This document shows, piece by piece, positions 17,281 through 26,220 of a DNA stretch of 64,000 bases. How positions within the stretch are numbered: the stretch's first letter is position 1; the number at the start of each line of letters is the position of its first letter. Below the pieces are notes generated by a model, which was not told the DNA's origin, searched no databases, and saw nothing but the letters and a program-made list of their open reading frames with translations. The translations under genes and the position numbers were made by a program. Source of the DNA: CAVYBY01 sp963766935 (GTDB taxonomy: Bacteria > Actinomycetota > UBA4738 > HRBIN12); contig CAVYBY010000002.1 of NCBI GenBank assembly GCA_963766935.1, positions 1 to 64,000 on the forward strand. Reading direction: 5' to 3'.

Positions 17281-18636
17281 ATGCCGAGCCCGAAGGAGCT
17301 TCTGGAGATCGGCGGCCGCGAGGTCTCGATCTCCAACCCGGGGAAGGTCTTCTTCCCTGCGACCGGGCACACGAAGATCGACCTCGTTCGCTACTACCTG
17401 GCGGTCGCCGGCGGCGCCCTGCGTGGGGTCCGGGACCGCCCGATGGCGCTCAAGCGGTACGTCAACGGGGCCGGCGCGGAGTTCTTCTTCCAGAAGCGCG
17501 CGCCGTCCTCGCGGCCGGACTGGATCGATGTGGTCGAGCTGAAGTTCCCCTCGGGCCGGACCGCTCACGAGATCGTCCTGCGTGATGCCGCCCAGCTCGC
17601 GTGGGTGGTCAACCTCGGCTGCATCGACCTCAACCCGCACCCGGTCCGCGCCGACGACCTGGAGCATCCCGACGAGCTCCGCGTCGACCTGGACCCGATC
17701 CCCGGCGTGGAGTGGTCGCAGGTCCTCGACGTCGCCGTCGCCGTGCGCGAGGCGCTCGAGGACTTCGGTCTCACCGGCTGGCCGAAGACGTCCGGCTCGC
17801 GCGGGTTCCACATCTACTGCCGGATCGAGCCGCGATGGACGTTCCCCGAGGTGCGCCGCGCCGCCCTGGCGCTTGCCCGCGAGGTGGAGCGGCGCGTGCC
17901 CGACCTCGCCACGTCACGCTGGTGGAAGGAGGAGCGCCACGGCGTCTTCATCGACTACAACCAGAACGCGAAGGACCGCACGACGGCGTCCGCGTACTCG
18001 ATCCGTCCGACGCCCGACGCGCGCGTCTCGACGCCGCTCGGCTGGGACGAGGTCCTCGGCTGCGACCCAGCCGCGTTCACGATCGAAACCGTCCCGAAGC
18101 GCGTCGCGGCGATCGGCGACCCGCATGCCGGCATCGACGAAGCGGCAGGCTCACTCGATTCGCTGCTCGAGCTCGCAAACGAACACGAGACGGCCGGGTT
18201 CGGCGACGCGCCCTGGCCGCCGCACTACGAGAAGACCGCGTCCGAGCCGCCGCGCGTGCAGCCCTCGAAGCGCCGCATGAAGGGACCGGCGACCCGGGAG
18301 GGAATCGTGCCGCCGCCCGCACCCGGCAAGACGGCGGGTCCGACCGGCCGCCGGCGCTCCTCGATGCCGCTGATCGAGATCGCCCGCGCCGCGACCGAAG
18401 CCGAGGCGAAGGAGGGTCTCGAGCGCTGGAAGGCGCGCCACCCCGATGTCTGGCCGCACCTCGAAGCTGCCGACGTGCTCGTCGACTCGATGCGGGGCAG
18501 GAGCACCACTTGGACCCGCATCCGGATCAACCTCGTCCACGTCCCCGAGGACGAGCGTCCGTCGCAGGAATCCCTCGAGGTCGACTTCGACCCCTGGGCC
18601 GACATCGGACGGAGACGATCGCCTCCCGGGACGTGA
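17281..18636 (+). CDS. LigD-type DNA polymerase/primase domain protein (first of two)
   Basis: 451 residues. The archaeo-eukaryotic primase (PolDom) fold of LigD is shown by KVFFPATGHTKIDLVRYYL, FFFQKRAPSSRPDWI, DAAQLAWVVNLGCIDLNPHPVR, the metal pair D136/D138 in RVDLDPIPGVEW, KTSGSRGFHIYCRI and VFIDYNQNAKDRTTASAYSIRP. The C-terminal part (about 350-450) carries PLIEIARAATEAEA and GLERWKARHP, a tail also found in actinobacterial stand-alone PolDom proteins. Such enzymes add ribonucleotides during non-homologous end joining or act in base-excision repair; in mycobacteria they are PolD1/PolD2-like. There is no ligase or nuclease domain, and no Ku gene is in the window. Compared with the second copy at 21079 it is longer and clearly divergent. 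Confidence 0.85.
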   Translation: MPSPKELLEIGGREVSISNPGKVFFPATGHTKIDLVRYYLAVAGGALRGVRDRPMALKRYVNGAGAEFFFQKRAPSSRPDWIDVVELKFPSGRTAHEIVLRDAAQLAWVVNLGCIDLNPHPVRADDLEHPDELRVDLDPIPGVEWSQVLDVAVAVREALEDFGLTGWPKTSGSRGFHIYCRIEPRWTFPEVRRAALALAREVERRVPDLATSRWWKEERHGVFIDYNQNAKDRTTASAYSIRPTPDARVSTPLGWDEVLGCDPAAFTIETVPKRVAAIGDPHAGIDEAAGSLDSLLELANEHETAGFGDAPWPPHYEKTASEPPRVQPSKRRMKGPATREGIVPPPAPGKTAGPTGRRRSSMPLIEIARAATEAEAKEGLERWKARHPDVWPHLEAADVLVDSMRGRSTTWTRIRINLVHVPEDERPSQESLEVDFDPWADIGRRRSPPGT

Positions 18637-18738
18637 GCTCGGATCCTCTGGGGGGATCAGCCGTTTGCGTCTTGACTTGCGCACCGCTCAGGGCACACTG
18701 TCGGCCGGGTCGGCTACAGGGTTCTCAGGAGGGTCTCG

Positions 18739-20580
18739 GTGAAGCGGTTCTTGCCTGCGGCAACATGTCTCGTTCTCGTCTCCGTGTCGGTCCTGGCGCT
18801 CCCGGCCTCGGCGGCGCCGCCTTCGTACACAATCGTCGATCTCGGTCCGGCGGGGGTCGACAGCTACGCCTGGGGCGTCAACGCCACCCCCGTGGCGGTC
18901 GGACAGGCCCAAGTGGCCGGAGGCTACGAGGCCTATCGCTGGCAGGGCGGGACCACCACCCCGCTCGGCTCGCTGAACGACTCGCACGACAGCATCGCCC
19001 GTGCGATCAACGCGTCCGGGCTGGTCGTCGGCGGGTCGTCCGACGGGCTCGGGGGATCACACGCGACGTCGTGGTCCGGCACCACGATCGCCGACCTCGG
19101 CACGTTCGTCGGGAACTACAGCGCGGCGTTCGGCGTGAACGACGCCGGGCAGATCGTCGGCGAGGGCTGCGTGACGCTCACGTGCTTCACGCACGCGCTG
19201 CTGTGGGACGGTGGCTCCCCGGTCGACCTCGGCACGCTCTCGGGCGGTGATTCCAGTCATGCCCGCGGCGTCAACGAAGACGGCCTGATCATCGGCGACT
19301 CGGAGATCACTTCCGGCGGGGACTCTCACGCGGTGATTTGGCAGGGGACGAGCGGCATCACGGACTTGGGGACGTTGCCGCTGGACGAATACAGCAACGG
19401 CGTCGCGATCAACGACGCCGGACACGCGACCGGCCGTTCCCTCGGACGGCCCGGTGGCAACCAGTTCGCATTCTTCTGGGACGGCTCGTCCATGAGCGAG
19501 CTCCCGATGTTGCCGGGTGGCACCTTTCTGGAGGCGGCGGCCATCAATGAATCGGACCAGATCGTGGGGCGCGGCGACCGCTTCGGCGACCAGACCGCGT
19601 TTCTCTGGGAGCGCTCCACGGGTGAGACCATCGACCTCAACGCCCTGCTTCCGAGCGGAAGCGGGTGGCAGCTGGCGCAGGCCACCGGCATCAACGATGC
19701 CGGCGACATCGTCGGCTTCGGTTATCTGGCAGGCCATCTCCGCGGGTTCTTGCTCGCTCCGAGCACCGACCCGGCCCCGACGGACATCGTCGTCGGCATC
19801 GTCGCGGGCGGCGGCACGATCAGCACGGATTCCGGCGCGCCGGGAACCACGCCCGCGGACCCGGTCGCCACGACCGTCACCACCCCGGTCGGAGGGGTGG
19901 TCTCGATCCGCGAGGGAGTGGCCGACGTGAGCCTGCCGCCGGGATTCGCGATCCTCGGCCAGCAGGTCAGGATCAGAGCCCCGCAGGCCACCGTCGCCGA
20001 CCCGCTGCGGATCGTGTTCGTCTTCGACGCCTCGATCATCCCGATCGGCCAGGACGCGACGACGATCGAGATCTTCCGCGACACCGAACCCGCGGCGGCG
20101 TGCACGGGTTCGACGGAAGCAGACCCCGATCCATGCGTCGTCGACCGCGCGGACCTGCCCGACGGCAGCGTGCAGATCACGGTCCTGACCTCTCACGCGA
20201 GCGCGTGGAGCGGTGCCACGGCGACCACGCCGCCGCCGTTCCCGTTCACCGGCTTCTTTCGTCCGCTTGCCAAGCAACCGCCGGCCCTGAACCAGGTGAA
20301 GACGAGATCCGCGGTTCGCGTGAAGTTCAGCCTCGGCGGCGACCGCGGCCTTGCGATCTTCGATCCGGGGTTCCCGCAGACGCGTCGGATCGACTGCGCG
20401 TCGCTCGCGCCCATCGGGAGTCCGGCGGCGACGCGCGGGAGGCTGACGTATCACCCGGCCAAGTCTCGATACCGGTACGCGTGGAAGACGCCGGCCCAGC
20501 TGGCCGGGACCTGTCAGCAATTCACCCTGGAGCTCACCGACGGCACGCAGCACGTGGTGAACATCAGATTCACTGCATGA
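18739..20580 (+). CDS. Secreted HAF-repeat protein
   Basis: 613 residues from GTG 18739, with a signal peptide ending near ALPASAAP (residue about 26). Repeats of about 50 residues carry the HAF pattern: a 'GVNDAGQIVGEG' type turn followed by 'HALLWDGGSPVDLGTLSGG'. Clear units lie at residues about 30-60, 75-105, 120-165, 170-215, 220-260, 270-310 and 315-345. The rest (about 350-613) is a beta-rich part with several Cys and a C-terminal QFTLELTDGTQHVVNIRF. HAF proteins are exported beta-propeller-like proteins of unknown function. A weak promoter (TTGACT 18672-18677, 18-base spacer, CACTGT) precedes it, and a hairpin follows. Confidence 0.8.
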   Translation: MKRFLPAATCLVLVSVSVLALPASAAPPSYTIVDLGPAGVDSYAWGVNATPVAVGQAQVAGGYEAYRWQGGTTTPLGSLNDSHDSIARAINASGLVVGGSSDGLGGSHATSWSGTTIADLGTFVGNYSAAFGVNDAGQIVGEGCVTLTCFTHALLWDGGSPVDLGTLSGGDSSHARGVNEDGLIIGDSEITSGGDSHAVIWQGTSGITDLGTLPLDEYSNGVAINDAGHATGRSLGRPGGNQFAFFWDGSSMSELPMLPGGTFLEAAAINESDQIVGRGDRFGDQTAFLWERSTGETIDLNALLPSGSGWQLAQATGINDAGDIVGFGYLAGHLRGFLLAPSTDPAPTDIVVGIVAGGGTISTDSGAPGTTPADPVATTVTTPVGGVVSIREGVADVSLPPGFAILGQQVRIRAPQATVADPLRIVFVFDASIIPIGQDATTIEIFRDTEPAAACTGSTEADPDPCVVDRADLPDGSVQITVLTSHASAWSGATATTPPPFPFTGFFRPLAKQPPALNQVKTRSAVRVKFSLGGDRGLAIFDPGFPQTRRIDCASLAPIGSPAATRGRLTYHPAKSRYRYAWKTPAQLAGTCQQFTLELTDGTQHVVNIRFTA

Positions 20581-20587
20581 AGCCCGC

Positions 20588-20610
20588 GGGGTTGGTGAAC
20601 GATCAACCCC
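20588..20610 (+). terminator. Hairpin after the HAF-repeat gene
   Basis: GGGGTTG-N9-CAACCCC forms a 7-bp perfect stem, 8 bases after the stop at 20580 and before the VOC gene at 20654. There is no U-tract. Confidence 0.5.
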
Positions 20611-20653
20611 CAGTCATTGGCGCCGTGGAGCGAGACTGTGAAACCCTGGGTTT

Positions 20654-21076
20654 GTGGGCACCGCCGACGCCGATCCAGGGTCGCCGCCGTTTGAGCAGCT
20701 CGACTTCATCTACACGCCGAGCACGGACGTCGCGAAGGACATGGCGTACTTCACGGAGGTCCTTGGCGGTCGCGTCGTCTTCGCCGTGGAAGGCATGGGC
20801 GCGCGTGTGGCTGCCATCGAGCTGGCCTCCGGTCCTCCGCTGATCCTGCTCACCGACCACGTGGAGGGGGAGCGGCCGATCCTCGTCTACCGAGTGGACG
20901 ACCTGGAGGAATCGCTGGCTCGTCTGGAGGCGGCCGGCTGGGTGAGGGGGCGGGACCTCGAGATTCCGCACGGCCCGGTCTGCTCGTTCCGGACGCCGGG
21001 CGGGCACCGGCTCGCCCTGTACCAGGTGACCCGGCCGGAGGCGGCCACCCACTTCGACGGGCGCCGCGACTTTTGA
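20654..21076 (+). CDS. VOC-superfamily (glyoxalase/bleomycin-resistance-like) protein
   Basis: 140 residues from GTG 20654. Two beta-alpha-beta-beta-beta modules fit the vicinal-oxygen-chelate fold: LDFIYTPSTDVAKDMAYFTEVLGGRVVF and PILVYRVDDLEESLARLEAAG, ending in SFRTPGGHRLALYQVTRP. Several metal-ligand positions expected of glyoxalase I (His/Glu) are not obvious, so catalysis is uncertain. It abuts the second polymerase gene with its stop TGA 3 bases before that ATG, and so is probably cotranscribed with it. What the pair does together is not known. Confidence 0.75.
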   Translation: MGTADADPGSPPFEQLDFIYTPSTDVAKDMAYFTEVLGGRVVFAVEGMGARVAAIELASGPPLILLTDHVEGERPILVYRVDDLEESLARLEAAGWVRGRDLEIPHGPVCSFRTPGGHRLALYQVTRPEAATHFDGRRDF

Positions 21077-21078
21077 GC

Positions 21079-21957
21079 ATGCCATCCTCCCGCCGAGTCG
21101 AGATCTCGCGACCCGGCAAGCTTCTGTGGCCCGAGGCCGGGATCACGAAGCAGAACTACGTCGACTACCTGCGTGCGGTTTCCGACGACGTGCTGCCGTG
21201 GCTGCGCGACAGGCCGCTCACGCTCGTCCGCGCGCCGGACGGGGTGGGCGGCAAGCGCTACTTCCAGAAGGCGGTGTCGGACTACGCGCCCGACTGGATC
21301 CGGACCGTGCGCATCCCCGCGCCGAGCGCGGGCCGCGACGTCGACTACGTGATCTGTCAGAACCGCCCGACGCTCGAGTGGCTCGGCAACCAGGCTGCGC
21401 TCGAGCTGCACCCCGCGCCGGTTCGCCTCGATCGCCTCGATCGCCCCGACCTCCTCGTCGTCGACATCGACCCGCCGGACGATGCGTTCGAGGCGGCCGT
21501 CGAGGTCGCGCAGCTCGTGCTCGAGGTGCTGGACGACCTCGGCGTCGCGACCGGCGTGAAGACGACCGGCGGAAAGGGCCTGCACGTCGTGGTGCCGATC
21601 GAACGACGCGTCGACGAAGCGCAGCTGCGCAGAGCGGCCGCGCGTCTGACGACGATCGTGGCCGGCCGCCGCCCCGATCTCGTCACCGACGAGTTCCGAA
21701 AGGAGGCGCGCAAGGGACGCGTGATGCTCGACCCGTCGCGAAACGGTGTGGGGGCGACGATCGTCTCCGCGTATTCGCCCCGGGCCCGGCCCGAGGCGAC
21801 CGTGTCGTTCCCCATCGAGCCCGAGGAGCTCGGCTCGGTGAGACCATCCGACTTCACGATCGCGACCGTCCCGGATCTGCTCGACCGCCCCGGCCCCAAA
21901 CGCTGGCGCACCCTGCTCGAGGACCGGCAGCGCCTTCCCCGCTCACTCCTCGATTGA
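21079..21957 (+). CDS. LigD-type DNA polymerase/primase domain protein (second of two)
   Basis: 292 residues from ATG 21079; a TTG at 21073 is also in frame. This is a compact PolDom: RPGKLLWPEAGITKQNYVDYL, VGGKRYFQKAVSDYAPDWI, QNRPTLEWLGNQAALELHP, the metal pair D129/D131 in VVDIDPPDD, KTTGGKGLHVVVPI and VMLDPSRNGVGATIVSAYS. It is closer to the polymerase part of full LigD proteins than to the gene at 17281. It has no fused nuclease or ligase, and no Ku gene is nearby. The preceding VOC gene ends 3 bases before the start, indicating coupling. With the copy at 17281 this gives two PolDom enzymes within 5 kb. Confidence 0.85.
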   Translation: MPSSRRVEISRPGKLLWPEAGITKQNYVDYLRAVSDDVLPWLRDRPLTLVRAPDGVGGKRYFQKAVSDYAPDWIRTVRIPAPSAGRDVDYVICQNRPTLEWLGNQAALELHPAPVRLDRLDRPDLLVVDIDPPDDAFEAAVEVAQLVLEVLDDLGVATGVKTTGGKGLHVVVPIERRVDEAQLRRAAARLTTIVAGRRPDLVTDEFRKEARKGRVMLDPSRNGVGATIVSAYSPRARPEATVSFPIEPEELGSVRPSDFTIATVPDLLDRPGPKRWRTLLEDRQRLPRSLLD

Positions 21958-21962
21958 GGGCT

Positions 21963-22901
21963 TCACGCCGGGATCTTGACGAGCTCGTTCGTGTCGTAGT
22001 CGACGACCCAGGCCGCGCCGAACGCGCTGACGATGAACGAAGGGATCCCGGCCGGAATCTCCTGCGTGACCCGGCCGGTGTCGCGATCCATCCTGAGCAC
22101 CGCGCCGATGTACCCGGGGTGGCGGATCGCGAGCCAGATCGCGCTGTCGTCGAGCGCGAGCCAGAGCACCTCCATCGAGTTCGGGATCGGCACGCGGCGC
22201 GCCACCGTGGCCGTCCGCGCATCGACCACCCAGATCTCCCCGCTGGAGGCGCCCCAGATCTCCTCCCCGTCCACCTCGAACGGAACGCCTCCGCCGGTCG
22301 CGACCGTCGTGATGTCGCCCGATCCCGGGTCGACGCGCTGGAGATCGGCGTTGTCGCTCGCCACCCACACGGCGCCGGACGCATAGACGAGGTTCGAATG
22401 GAAGTTGCGGTCGATCGTGACCGGGAACCGGTCCAGCACCCGGCCGGTCGAGCCGTCGAATCGGACGACGGCCCCGCTCGGATCGATCGCCCAGATGTCC
22501 TGCCCGTCGGTCGCGAGGTTGCAGCAGAGCTGCGAAGCGTGCGATCCGTCGTCGACCCGACCGGACGGCGTCTCGATCCAGGACAGGCGGGCGTCCTTGG
22601 GAGATCCGTAGGACTCGACCCAGATTCGATCGCCCACCGCGAGCAGAAAGGCGGGATTGGGTCCGGCCTTGATCGTGGTTTCCTCGGGGGCGGTGTCCGG
22701 ATCGACGCGCGTCACGGTGCCACTGTCGTAGTTCGCGATCCAGAGCGACCCGCCGGCGACCGCGATTGCGAGCGGGCCCTTTCCGTTCAGCTGGATGTGC
22801 CGGACGGCCGCGGTGGGGGAGAGCTGCGTCGGCCCTCCGGCCGGACTCGAGCAGGCGGCGATCGTCGAGACGAGCAGCACGGCTACGGCGAGGCGAGCCA
22901 T
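21963..22901 (-). CDS. Lipoprotein with beta-propeller (YVTN/NHL-like) repeats
   Basis: 312 residues, starting at ATG 22901. The signal peptide ends at the lipobox TIAAC, so the mature protein is lipidated outside the membrane. From about residue 35 a beta-propeller is indicated by repeated 'IAVAGGSLWIANYDSGTVTRVDPDT' type blades: GDRIWVESYG, GQDIWAIDPSGAVVRFDGSTG, SGAVWVASDNADLQRVDPGSG, GEEIWGASSGEIWVVDARTAT, DSAIWLAIRHPG and GAAWVVDYDTNELVKI. A CC pair lies near residue 125. Blades of this kind occur in many exported sensors and binding proteins; no enzyme activity is visible. It is convergent with the polymerase gene (5 bases between stops) and divergent from the release-factor gene. Confidence 0.75.
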   Translation of the reverse strand: MARLAVAVLLVSTIAACSSPAGGPTQLSPTAAVRHIQLNGKGPLAIAVAGGSLWIANYDSGTVTRVDPDTAPEETTIKAGPNPAFLLAVGDRIWVESYGSPKDARLSWIETPSGRVDDGSHASQLCCNLATDGQDIWAIDPSGAVVRFDGSTGRVLDRFPVTIDRNFHSNLVYASGAVWVASDNADLQRVDPGSGDITTVATGGGVPFEVDGEEIWGASSGEIWVVDARTATVARRVPIPNSMEVLWLALDDSAIWLAIRHPGYIGAVLRMDRDTGRVTQEIPAGIPSFIVSAFGAAWVVDYDTNELVKIPA

Positions 22902-22948
22902 CGAGCGGGGACGGTAACCGAACCCCGTCAGGTGTGATACTCAGGTCC

Positions 22949-23374
22949 ATGGACGGACCGCTTCGCGTGACGCGCTCCGTGGTGATCCCCGAGCGGGACC
23001 TGAAGTGGCGGTTCACCCACGCCTCCGGCCCCGGCGGGCAGGGGGTCGCCACCACCGACTCGCGCGTGCAGCTCAGCCTGGACCTGACCAAGACCGCCGC
23101 GCTCGGGCCGATCCAGCGCGCCCGCGCTCTGGCGCGGCTCCGGCACCGCCTCGCCGACGGCGTGCTCACCCTCACCGTCTCGGCGCGCCGCTCGCAGCTG
23201 CGAAACCGGGAGGCCGCGCTGGAGCGGATGGCGCGGATCCTCGCCGAGGCGCTCGCGCCCCCACCGCCGAAGCGCCGTCCCACCAAGCCCAGCCGGGCCG
23301 CCGTGGAACGCGGGATCGCCGACAAGAAGCGACGCGCTCGCACGAAGCAGCTTCGCCGCGACACCGAGGACTGA
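22949..23374 (+). CDS. arfB: GGQ-domain peptidyl-tRNA hydrolase (ArfB/YaeJ-like)
   Basis: 141 residues from ATG 22949. The GGQ motif of class I release-factor domains is at residues 29-31 within ASGPGGQGVATTDSRVQL. After a short helix-loop domain the C-terminus is strongly basic (PPPKRRPTKPSRAAVERGIADKK), as in ArfB, whose tail enters the empty mRNA channel of stalled ribosomes. Usual ArfB proteins read GGQ-N-V-N; here the residue after GGQ is Gly and the following stretch is ATTDS, so this is a variant subgroup, commonly annotated as aminoacyl-tRNA hydrolase. It would free stalled ribosomes by hydrolysing peptidyl-tRNA. Confidence 0.8.
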   Translation: MDGPLRVTRSVVIPERDLKWRFTHASGPGGQGVATTDSRVQLSLDLTKTAALGPIQRARALARLRHRLADGVLTLTVSARRSQLRNREAALERMARILAEALAPPPPKRRPTKPSRAAVERGIADKKRRARTKQLRRDTED

Positions 23375-23445
23375 ACCTCGACCGCAGGGCGCTCCCCGGC
23401 ACGGCCGCCCGCGTAGAATGCGGCCACATACCGAGGGGAGCGGGG

Positions 23446-23889
23446 ATGGCCGAATCAGTCATGATCGGAGGCCAGCGGTACCTCAAGCGACAGCCACTGG
23501 GAGTGCTGGGTCTTTCGGTCATCACATTGGGGATCTATTTCTTCTACTGGTACTTCAAGATCAACGAAGAGCTCCAGACGTTCGAGAACGACAACACGAT
23601 CAGCCCGGTCCGTTCGCTGATGGCGATGATCTTCGGCTGGCTGATCATCGTGCCGCCGTTCATCGCCATGTACAACACGGCGAGGCACGTACGAACGGCC
23701 GAGGAACGTGTCGGCATCGTGCAGCAGCTCGAGCCGGCGCTGACGATCGTGATCATGTTGTTCGTCTCGGTCGGCAACGGCGTGTACATCCAGGAGCACC
23801 TCAACCGGATGTGGGACCGCGCGGCCGGCGCCGGCGCCGGCGCAGCCGTGGGCAGCCCGCCCCCGCCGATGCCCATCCCGCCGGCCTGA
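23446..23889 (+). CDS. DUF4234-like integral membrane protein
   Basis: 147 residues from ATG 23446, with a GAGGGGAGCGGGG ribosome-binding stretch. After RYLKRQPLGVLGLSVITLGIYFFYWYFKINEELQ, the region carries the DUF4234 pattern in which a polar 'P-x-G' start leads into an aromatic helix ending WYFK. Three hydrophobic segments lie at about 18-38, 58-78 and 97-115; the C-terminus is a Gly/Ala/Pro-rich tail. Function of the family is unknown. It sits between the release-factor gene and the gamma-glutamyltransferase gene on the same strand, with gaps of 71 and 66 bases. Confidence 0.75.
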   Translation: MAESVMIGGQRYLKRQPLGVLGLSVITLGIYFFYWYFKINEELQTFENDNTISPVRSLMAMIFGWLIIVPPFIAMYNTARHVRTAEERVGIVQQLEPALTIVIMLFVSVGNGVYIQEHLNRMWDRAAGAGAGAAVGSPPPPMPIPPA

Positions 23890-23955
23890 GCCCGGGCGCC
23901 CACCGCCGGGCGCAGCAGCGCGGGCCGGTGGCGGGCGAAGATAGGGTTGCGCCGC

Positions 23956-25413
23956 ATGCCGAAGGGTGCCGTCGTGCGCGGGCGTTCCGGGGCCGTTGCC
24001 GCGGCGCATCCGCTCGCGGTCGAGGCGGGCCTCGATGCCTTCGGGCGCGGCGGGAACGCGGTGGACGCCGCGGTCGCCGCGCAGGCGGCGCTTTGCGTCG
24101 CGCTCCCGAATGCCTGCGGTCTGGGTGGTGACGGGTTCGCCCTGATCTCGGTCCCCGGCAACGGGGTGCGCGCCGTGAACGGCGCCGGGGCGGCGCCGCG
24201 CACCCTTCCGGCAGGAGACGGCGCCGGCGCCCGCGTGACCGTCCCGGGCATCGTCGCGTTCTGGGACACCCTGATCCAGCGGTACGGCCGACTCGACCTC
24301 GCCTCGGCGCTTGCCTTTGCGCAGGCGGCCGCCGCCGACGGGGCGACGGTTGCGACGTCGGTGGCCGAGGCGGCGTCGGGCAGCGCCGAGCGGTTGCGGT
24401 CCGGGGGCGCGGACGGATGGAACCTGCTCTCGCTCGCCGCCGGCGACCCCTGGCCGCAGCCCGAGCTGGCCGAGATGCTCCGCCGGATCGGCTCTGGGGG
24501 CCCAGGAGCGTTCTACGACGGCCCGATCGCGCGGGCGATCGCCGCGGCGATTCGCGCACACGGCGGAACGCTCGGCCGGGACGACCTGCTGGCGCACGCG
24601 AGCACCCGGCCGCCACCGATCGCCGTCTCGTGGGATGGCGGGCATCTCGCCGTACAGCCGCCGATGAGTCAGGGGGTGCTGCTTGCGATGGCGGCGCGCT
24701 GGTTCGAAGAGCATGGCGACGTGGTGGCCGGTACGGATCCCGACCACCTGGGCGTCGAGGCGATCGGCGCCGCCTTCGAGCACCGGGACCGGGTCTCGCA
24801 GGGGCGGGCGCTGCTCGACATCGAGCTCGATGTCGACCCCGGGACCTCGGCGGGACGCTCGGGAGCGCGGCCCTACCTGCACACGGCCGGCGTGGCCACG
24901 TCCGATCGCATCGACGGGATGGTCGTGTCCTCGCTCGTGAGCGTCTTCGACGACTTCGGGTCCGCCGTCTTCGTGCCCGAGGGCGGGTTCGTCCTGAACA
25001 ACCGGGCGGACTGTTTCGGCGCGGCCCCCAACGATCTGCGACCGATGGCGCTGCCGGTCCACACCCTGGCGCCGGCGATGCTGGTGGACGCCGAAGGCGC
25101 CGCGCGAGCGATCGCGACGCCCGGCGCCGACGGGCAGGTGCAGACGCTGCTCCAGGTGCTGCTGGCGATGCGCTACGGCGATGCGGATCTCGCGGAGGCG
25201 ATCGGGCGGCCGCGCTGGCGCGGCGCGGACGGACGGCTGGCGATCGAGAAAGGACATCCGGCCGAAGGGTCGTTGCGGCGGCTCGGGCACGCGGTCGACG
25301 TGCTGGCCGCCGGAGACGAGCGGTTCGGCGCCGTGGTGGCCGCCGGCGGGGATGACGACGGGGTCTGGGCCGTGGGCGACCATCGACGGGAGGTGGCCGC
25401 CGGTGGCCGCTGA
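23956..25413 (+). CDS. Gamma-glutamyltransferase family protein
   Basis: 485 residues from ATG 23956 (TTG 23947 is in frame). The family core is clear: AVAAAHPLAVEAGLDAFGRGGNAVDAAVAAQAALCVALPNACGLGGDGFALI and PGIVAFWDTLIQRYG in the large part, and PLPPMSQG-like QPPMSQGVLLAMAARWF. The small-subunit Ntn nucleophile would be a Thr near LHTAGVATSDRIDGMVVSSLVSVF, followed by FGSAVFVPEGGFVLNNR. The usual 'T-T-H-x-S/T' motif is altered, so autoprocessing and the exact nucleophile need checking. No signal peptide is seen, so the protein looks cytoplasmic. It is followed after 15 bases by a TauE-like exporter gene. Confidence 0.75.
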   Translation: MPKGAVVRGRSGAVAAAHPLAVEAGLDAFGRGGNAVDAAVAAQAALCVALPNACGLGGDGFALISVPGNGVRAVNGAGAAPRTLPAGDGAGARVTVPGIVAFWDTLIQRYGRLDLASALAFAQAAAADGATVATSVAEAASGSAERLRSGGADGWNLLSLAAGDPWPQPELAEMLRRIGSGGPGAFYDGPIARAIAAAIRAHGGTLGRDDLLAHASTRPPPIAVSWDGGHLAVQPPMSQGVLLAMAARWFEEHGDVVAGTDPDHLGVEAIGAAFEHRDRVSQGRALLDIELDVDPGTSAGRSGARPYLHTAGVATSDRIDGMVVSSLVSVFDDFGSAVFVPEGGFVLNNRADCFGAAPNDLRPMALPVHTLAPAMLVDAEGAARAIATPGADGQVQTLLQVLLAMRYGDADLAEAIGRPRWRGADGRLAIEKGHPAEGSLRRLGHAVDVLAAGDERFGAVVAAGGDDDGVWAVGDHRREVAAGGR

Positions 25414-25428
25414 CTCCAGGCGCCGCCG

Positions 25429-26217
25429 ATGATCGGGGCCGTTCACTTCTCGGCGGCCGGCCTCGCGCTGATCGCGCTTGCGGCGCTCGCCGGCGGGGCG
25501 GCGAACGCCCTCGCGGGCGGCGGGACCTTCATCACGTTCCCGGCGCTCACGGCGGTGGGTCTGACCGACACCGTCGCGAACATCACGAACACGGTCGCGC
25601 TCTCGCCCGGCTATCTGGGCGGAACGTTCGCCCAGCGGGCGGATCTACAGGGGCAGCGCCGCCGCGTGTGGCTCTTCGTCTCGGTCGGCGTCGTCGGGGG
25701 CGTGACCGGCGGGCTGCTGCTGGTCATCACCAGGGAACACGTTTTCAGGGTGCTCGTTCCGTTCTTGATCCTGGGCGCCTCGCTGCTGCTGGCCTTTCAG
25801 GACCGGCTGCGCGGCCGGGTGGAGCGCATGCGCTCGAACAGCCACACGTCGAGCGGCGACCTCGAGGTGTGGGCGATCGCTCCGGTCCTGCTCGCCTCGG
25901 TCTACGGGGGCTACTTCGGCGCCGGGCTCGGCATCGTCCTGCTGGCGGTGATCGGGGTCGGCGTGCACGACTCCCTGGTCCGGGTGAACGCCTTGAAGCA
26001 GGCGACGTCGCTCGCGGTCAACGTCAGCGCGGCGCTGTTCTTCGTCTTCTCGGGAAAGGTCGCCTGGCCGGCCGCCGGCGTGATGGCCGGCGGCGCGCTG
26101 ATCGGTGGCGCGGTCGGCGGCCGATTCGCCGGAAGGATGAGCGACGCGATGCTGCGCCGGATCGTCGTCACGATCGGGCTGCTGGTCTCGGTGGTGTTCT
26201 TCGTGCGGCTGGTGTGA
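25429..26217 (+). CDS. TauE/SafE-family membrane exporter
   Basis: 262 residues with about seven or eight transmembrane helices. The N-terminal motif ALAGGAANALAGGGTFITFPALTAVGL and the second-half motif YGGYFGAGLGIVLLAVIGV, followed by VNALKQATSLAVNVSAALFF, are the pseudo-symmetric glycine-rich motifs of TauE/SafE (DUF81) transporters. Members export sulfite, sulfoacetate or other organic anions. The gene follows the gamma-glutamyltransferase-like gene by 15 bases, which suggests coupling to sulfur-compound or peptide metabolism; this is inference. It converges on the NYN gene with 3 bases between stops. Confidence 0.85.
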   Translation: MIGAVHFSAAGLALIALAALAGGAANALAGGGTFITFPALTAVGLTDTVANITNTVALSPGYLGGTFAQRADLQGQRRRVWLFVSVGVVGGVTGGLLLVITREHVFRVLVPFLILGASLLLAFQDRLRGRVERMRSNSHTSSGDLEVWAIAPVLLASVYGGYFGAGLGIVLLAVIGVGVHDSLVRVNALKQATSLAVNVSAALFFVFSGKVAWPAAGVMAGGALIGGAVGGRFAGRMSDAMLRRIVVTIGLLVSVVFFVRLV

Positions 26218-26220
26218 GGC

